A stretch of 64,000 nt of DNA, taken from positions 24,955 through 88,954 of the forward strand of contig NZ_KB903772.1 of assembly GCF_000379845.1 (NCBI RefSeq), in the 5' to 3' direction. Positions 63,067 through 64,000 of this stretch are shown in pieces. A program made the translations under genes and the position numbers. The DNA comes from Moraxella boevrei DSM 14165. Its GTDB lineage: Bacteria; Pseudomonadota; Gammaproteobacteria; Pseudomonadales; Moraxellaceae. The notes beneath the pieces were generated by a model that saw only the letters and a list, made by a program, of their open reading frames with translations, had not been told where the DNA came from and did not search any database. Every line of letters begins with the position of its first letter. Within the stretch, counting starts at the first letter, position 1.

Positions 63067-63730
63067 ATGACCGAACAAACTTCACGCCTGAGTATTGTAG
63101 TAGATACCACCAACGCCCAGCAACGACTAGCCCAATTTCGCCAAAGTTTACGCCAAACATCGGACAGTAGCAATCTTGCAGGGCGTGGCATGGGGCAGTT
63201 ATCCACGCAAGCCCAAAATCTAGGCAATAGCCTTGCCATGGGCGTGGGCGGAAAATCTGCCACCGAGCAAGCGTCTGCCCTATTACAACTGGGGCAAGCC
63301 ATGCAATCAGGGGTTCTGCAAGGTGATGAATTTCGCTCACTGGCTGAAAATGCCCCCATTATGCTGGATTTAATTGCCGAAAAACTGGGTAAAACGCGTG
63401 GACAAGTGCGTAAAATGGCAGGTGAAGGCAAAATCACCGCCCAAGTGGTGTACGATAGTTTATCAGGGGCAACGGATAAACTACAAGCCATGTTTGACAA
63501 AATGCCTGTTACCATGAGCCAAGCCTTTGGCGTGGTAAAAAATAACTACAATGTCTTTGTGGATAATTTTATCAATAAAACCACAGGGCTGTCAGGTGCG
63601 GTGGCAAAGGGTTTAATTGGTATTTCTAATCATTTTGAGACCATTGCCAAGGTTGCCATAGCAGGGACTGGGTTGGCATTGGTGGGATTGGCAAGTAAGG
63701 TTACTTTAACCACAACCGCTTTTACTGTAG

Positions 63731-63741
<11 letters not shown>
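63067..63741 (+). pseudogene. Phage tape measure protein, cut by IS3-family insertion
   Basis: ATG 63067 (MTEQTSRLSIVVDTTNAQQR). The N-terminal domain is typical: GQAMQSGVLQGDEFRSLAEN, APIMLDLIAEKLGKTRGQVR, and GKITAQVVYDSLSGATDKLQ. After AFTVV the frame runs into the IS end and stops at 63741. A full tape measure would be several hundred residues longer, so the phage cannot build a normal tail. Confidence 0.85.

Positions 63742-64000
<259 letters not shown>

Noticed and set aside
63050..63515. Minus-strand frames over the tape measure start
   Set aside because: They overlap the well-supported tape measure N-terminal domain and show no family pattern.

Overview
The window is a contiguous piece of an AT-rich gammaproteobacterial chromosome, most likely a member of the Moraxellaceae (Moraxella / Faucicola type; genus not certain). 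The evidence is the set of housekeeping proteins (glnA, rpsT, rodZ-ispG, hisS-yfgM-bamB-der, pheA-tyrA-aroA, tamB), the lipoprotein-rich envelope gene content, and the paired bacterioferritin subunits.

Positions 1 to about 50.8 kb are mostly ordinary core genome. They hold a 3' part of glnA; a Fur-like iron block (bfd and two bacterioferritins); pdxA; a DUF3482 GTPase; rpsT; a secreted nuclease lipoprotein; emrAB; queE; a DUF485-actP acetate symporter pair; an alanine/glycine symporter; a CoA hydrolase; the run rlmN-pilF-rodZ-ispG; then, after a decayed IS1-family element, two lipoproteins, hisS-yfgM-bamB-der, a histidine kinase, an SGNH esterase, transaldolase, pheA and tyrA. Between tyrA and aroA sits a four-gene accessory islet with its own XRE regulator and palindromic operator. 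tyrA and aroA are neighbours or fused in many relatives. After aroA come an orphan gene, a truncated HepT, rarD, a small IS5-like MITE whose target duplication supplies the rarD stop codon, and tamB.

From about 50.9 kb to the end the window is a degraded prophage. It begins beside a 15-nt match to a tmRNA 3' end (possible att site), followed by a minus-strand early operon of small genes. A deletion junction then leads into head and tail genes on the plus strand: DUF4055 portal fragment, MuF head protein, scaffold, major capsid, connectors, tail tube, tail assembly chaperone and tape measure. Two toxin-antitoxin-like pairs are embedded, and an IS3-family element disrupts the tape measure and runs off the window.

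The most striking finding lies in the prophage. The MuF head-morphogenesis gene is fractured by a split intein. The N-extein ends in ...LDRRT and is followed by an 88-residue IntN. A free-standing HNH endonuclease gene comes next. The next ORF starts with a 38-residue IntC ending in VVLHN, followed by the C-extein SPIC...HFNCRS and a phosphoribosyltransferase-like domain. Joining the exteins regenerates the conserved RTSPIC MuF motif exactly. The same region has several -1 frame transitions. One is a canonical A AAA AAG slippery site in a tail-chaperone gene and is probably programmed. The others may be decay, homopolymer sequencing error or programmed shifts.
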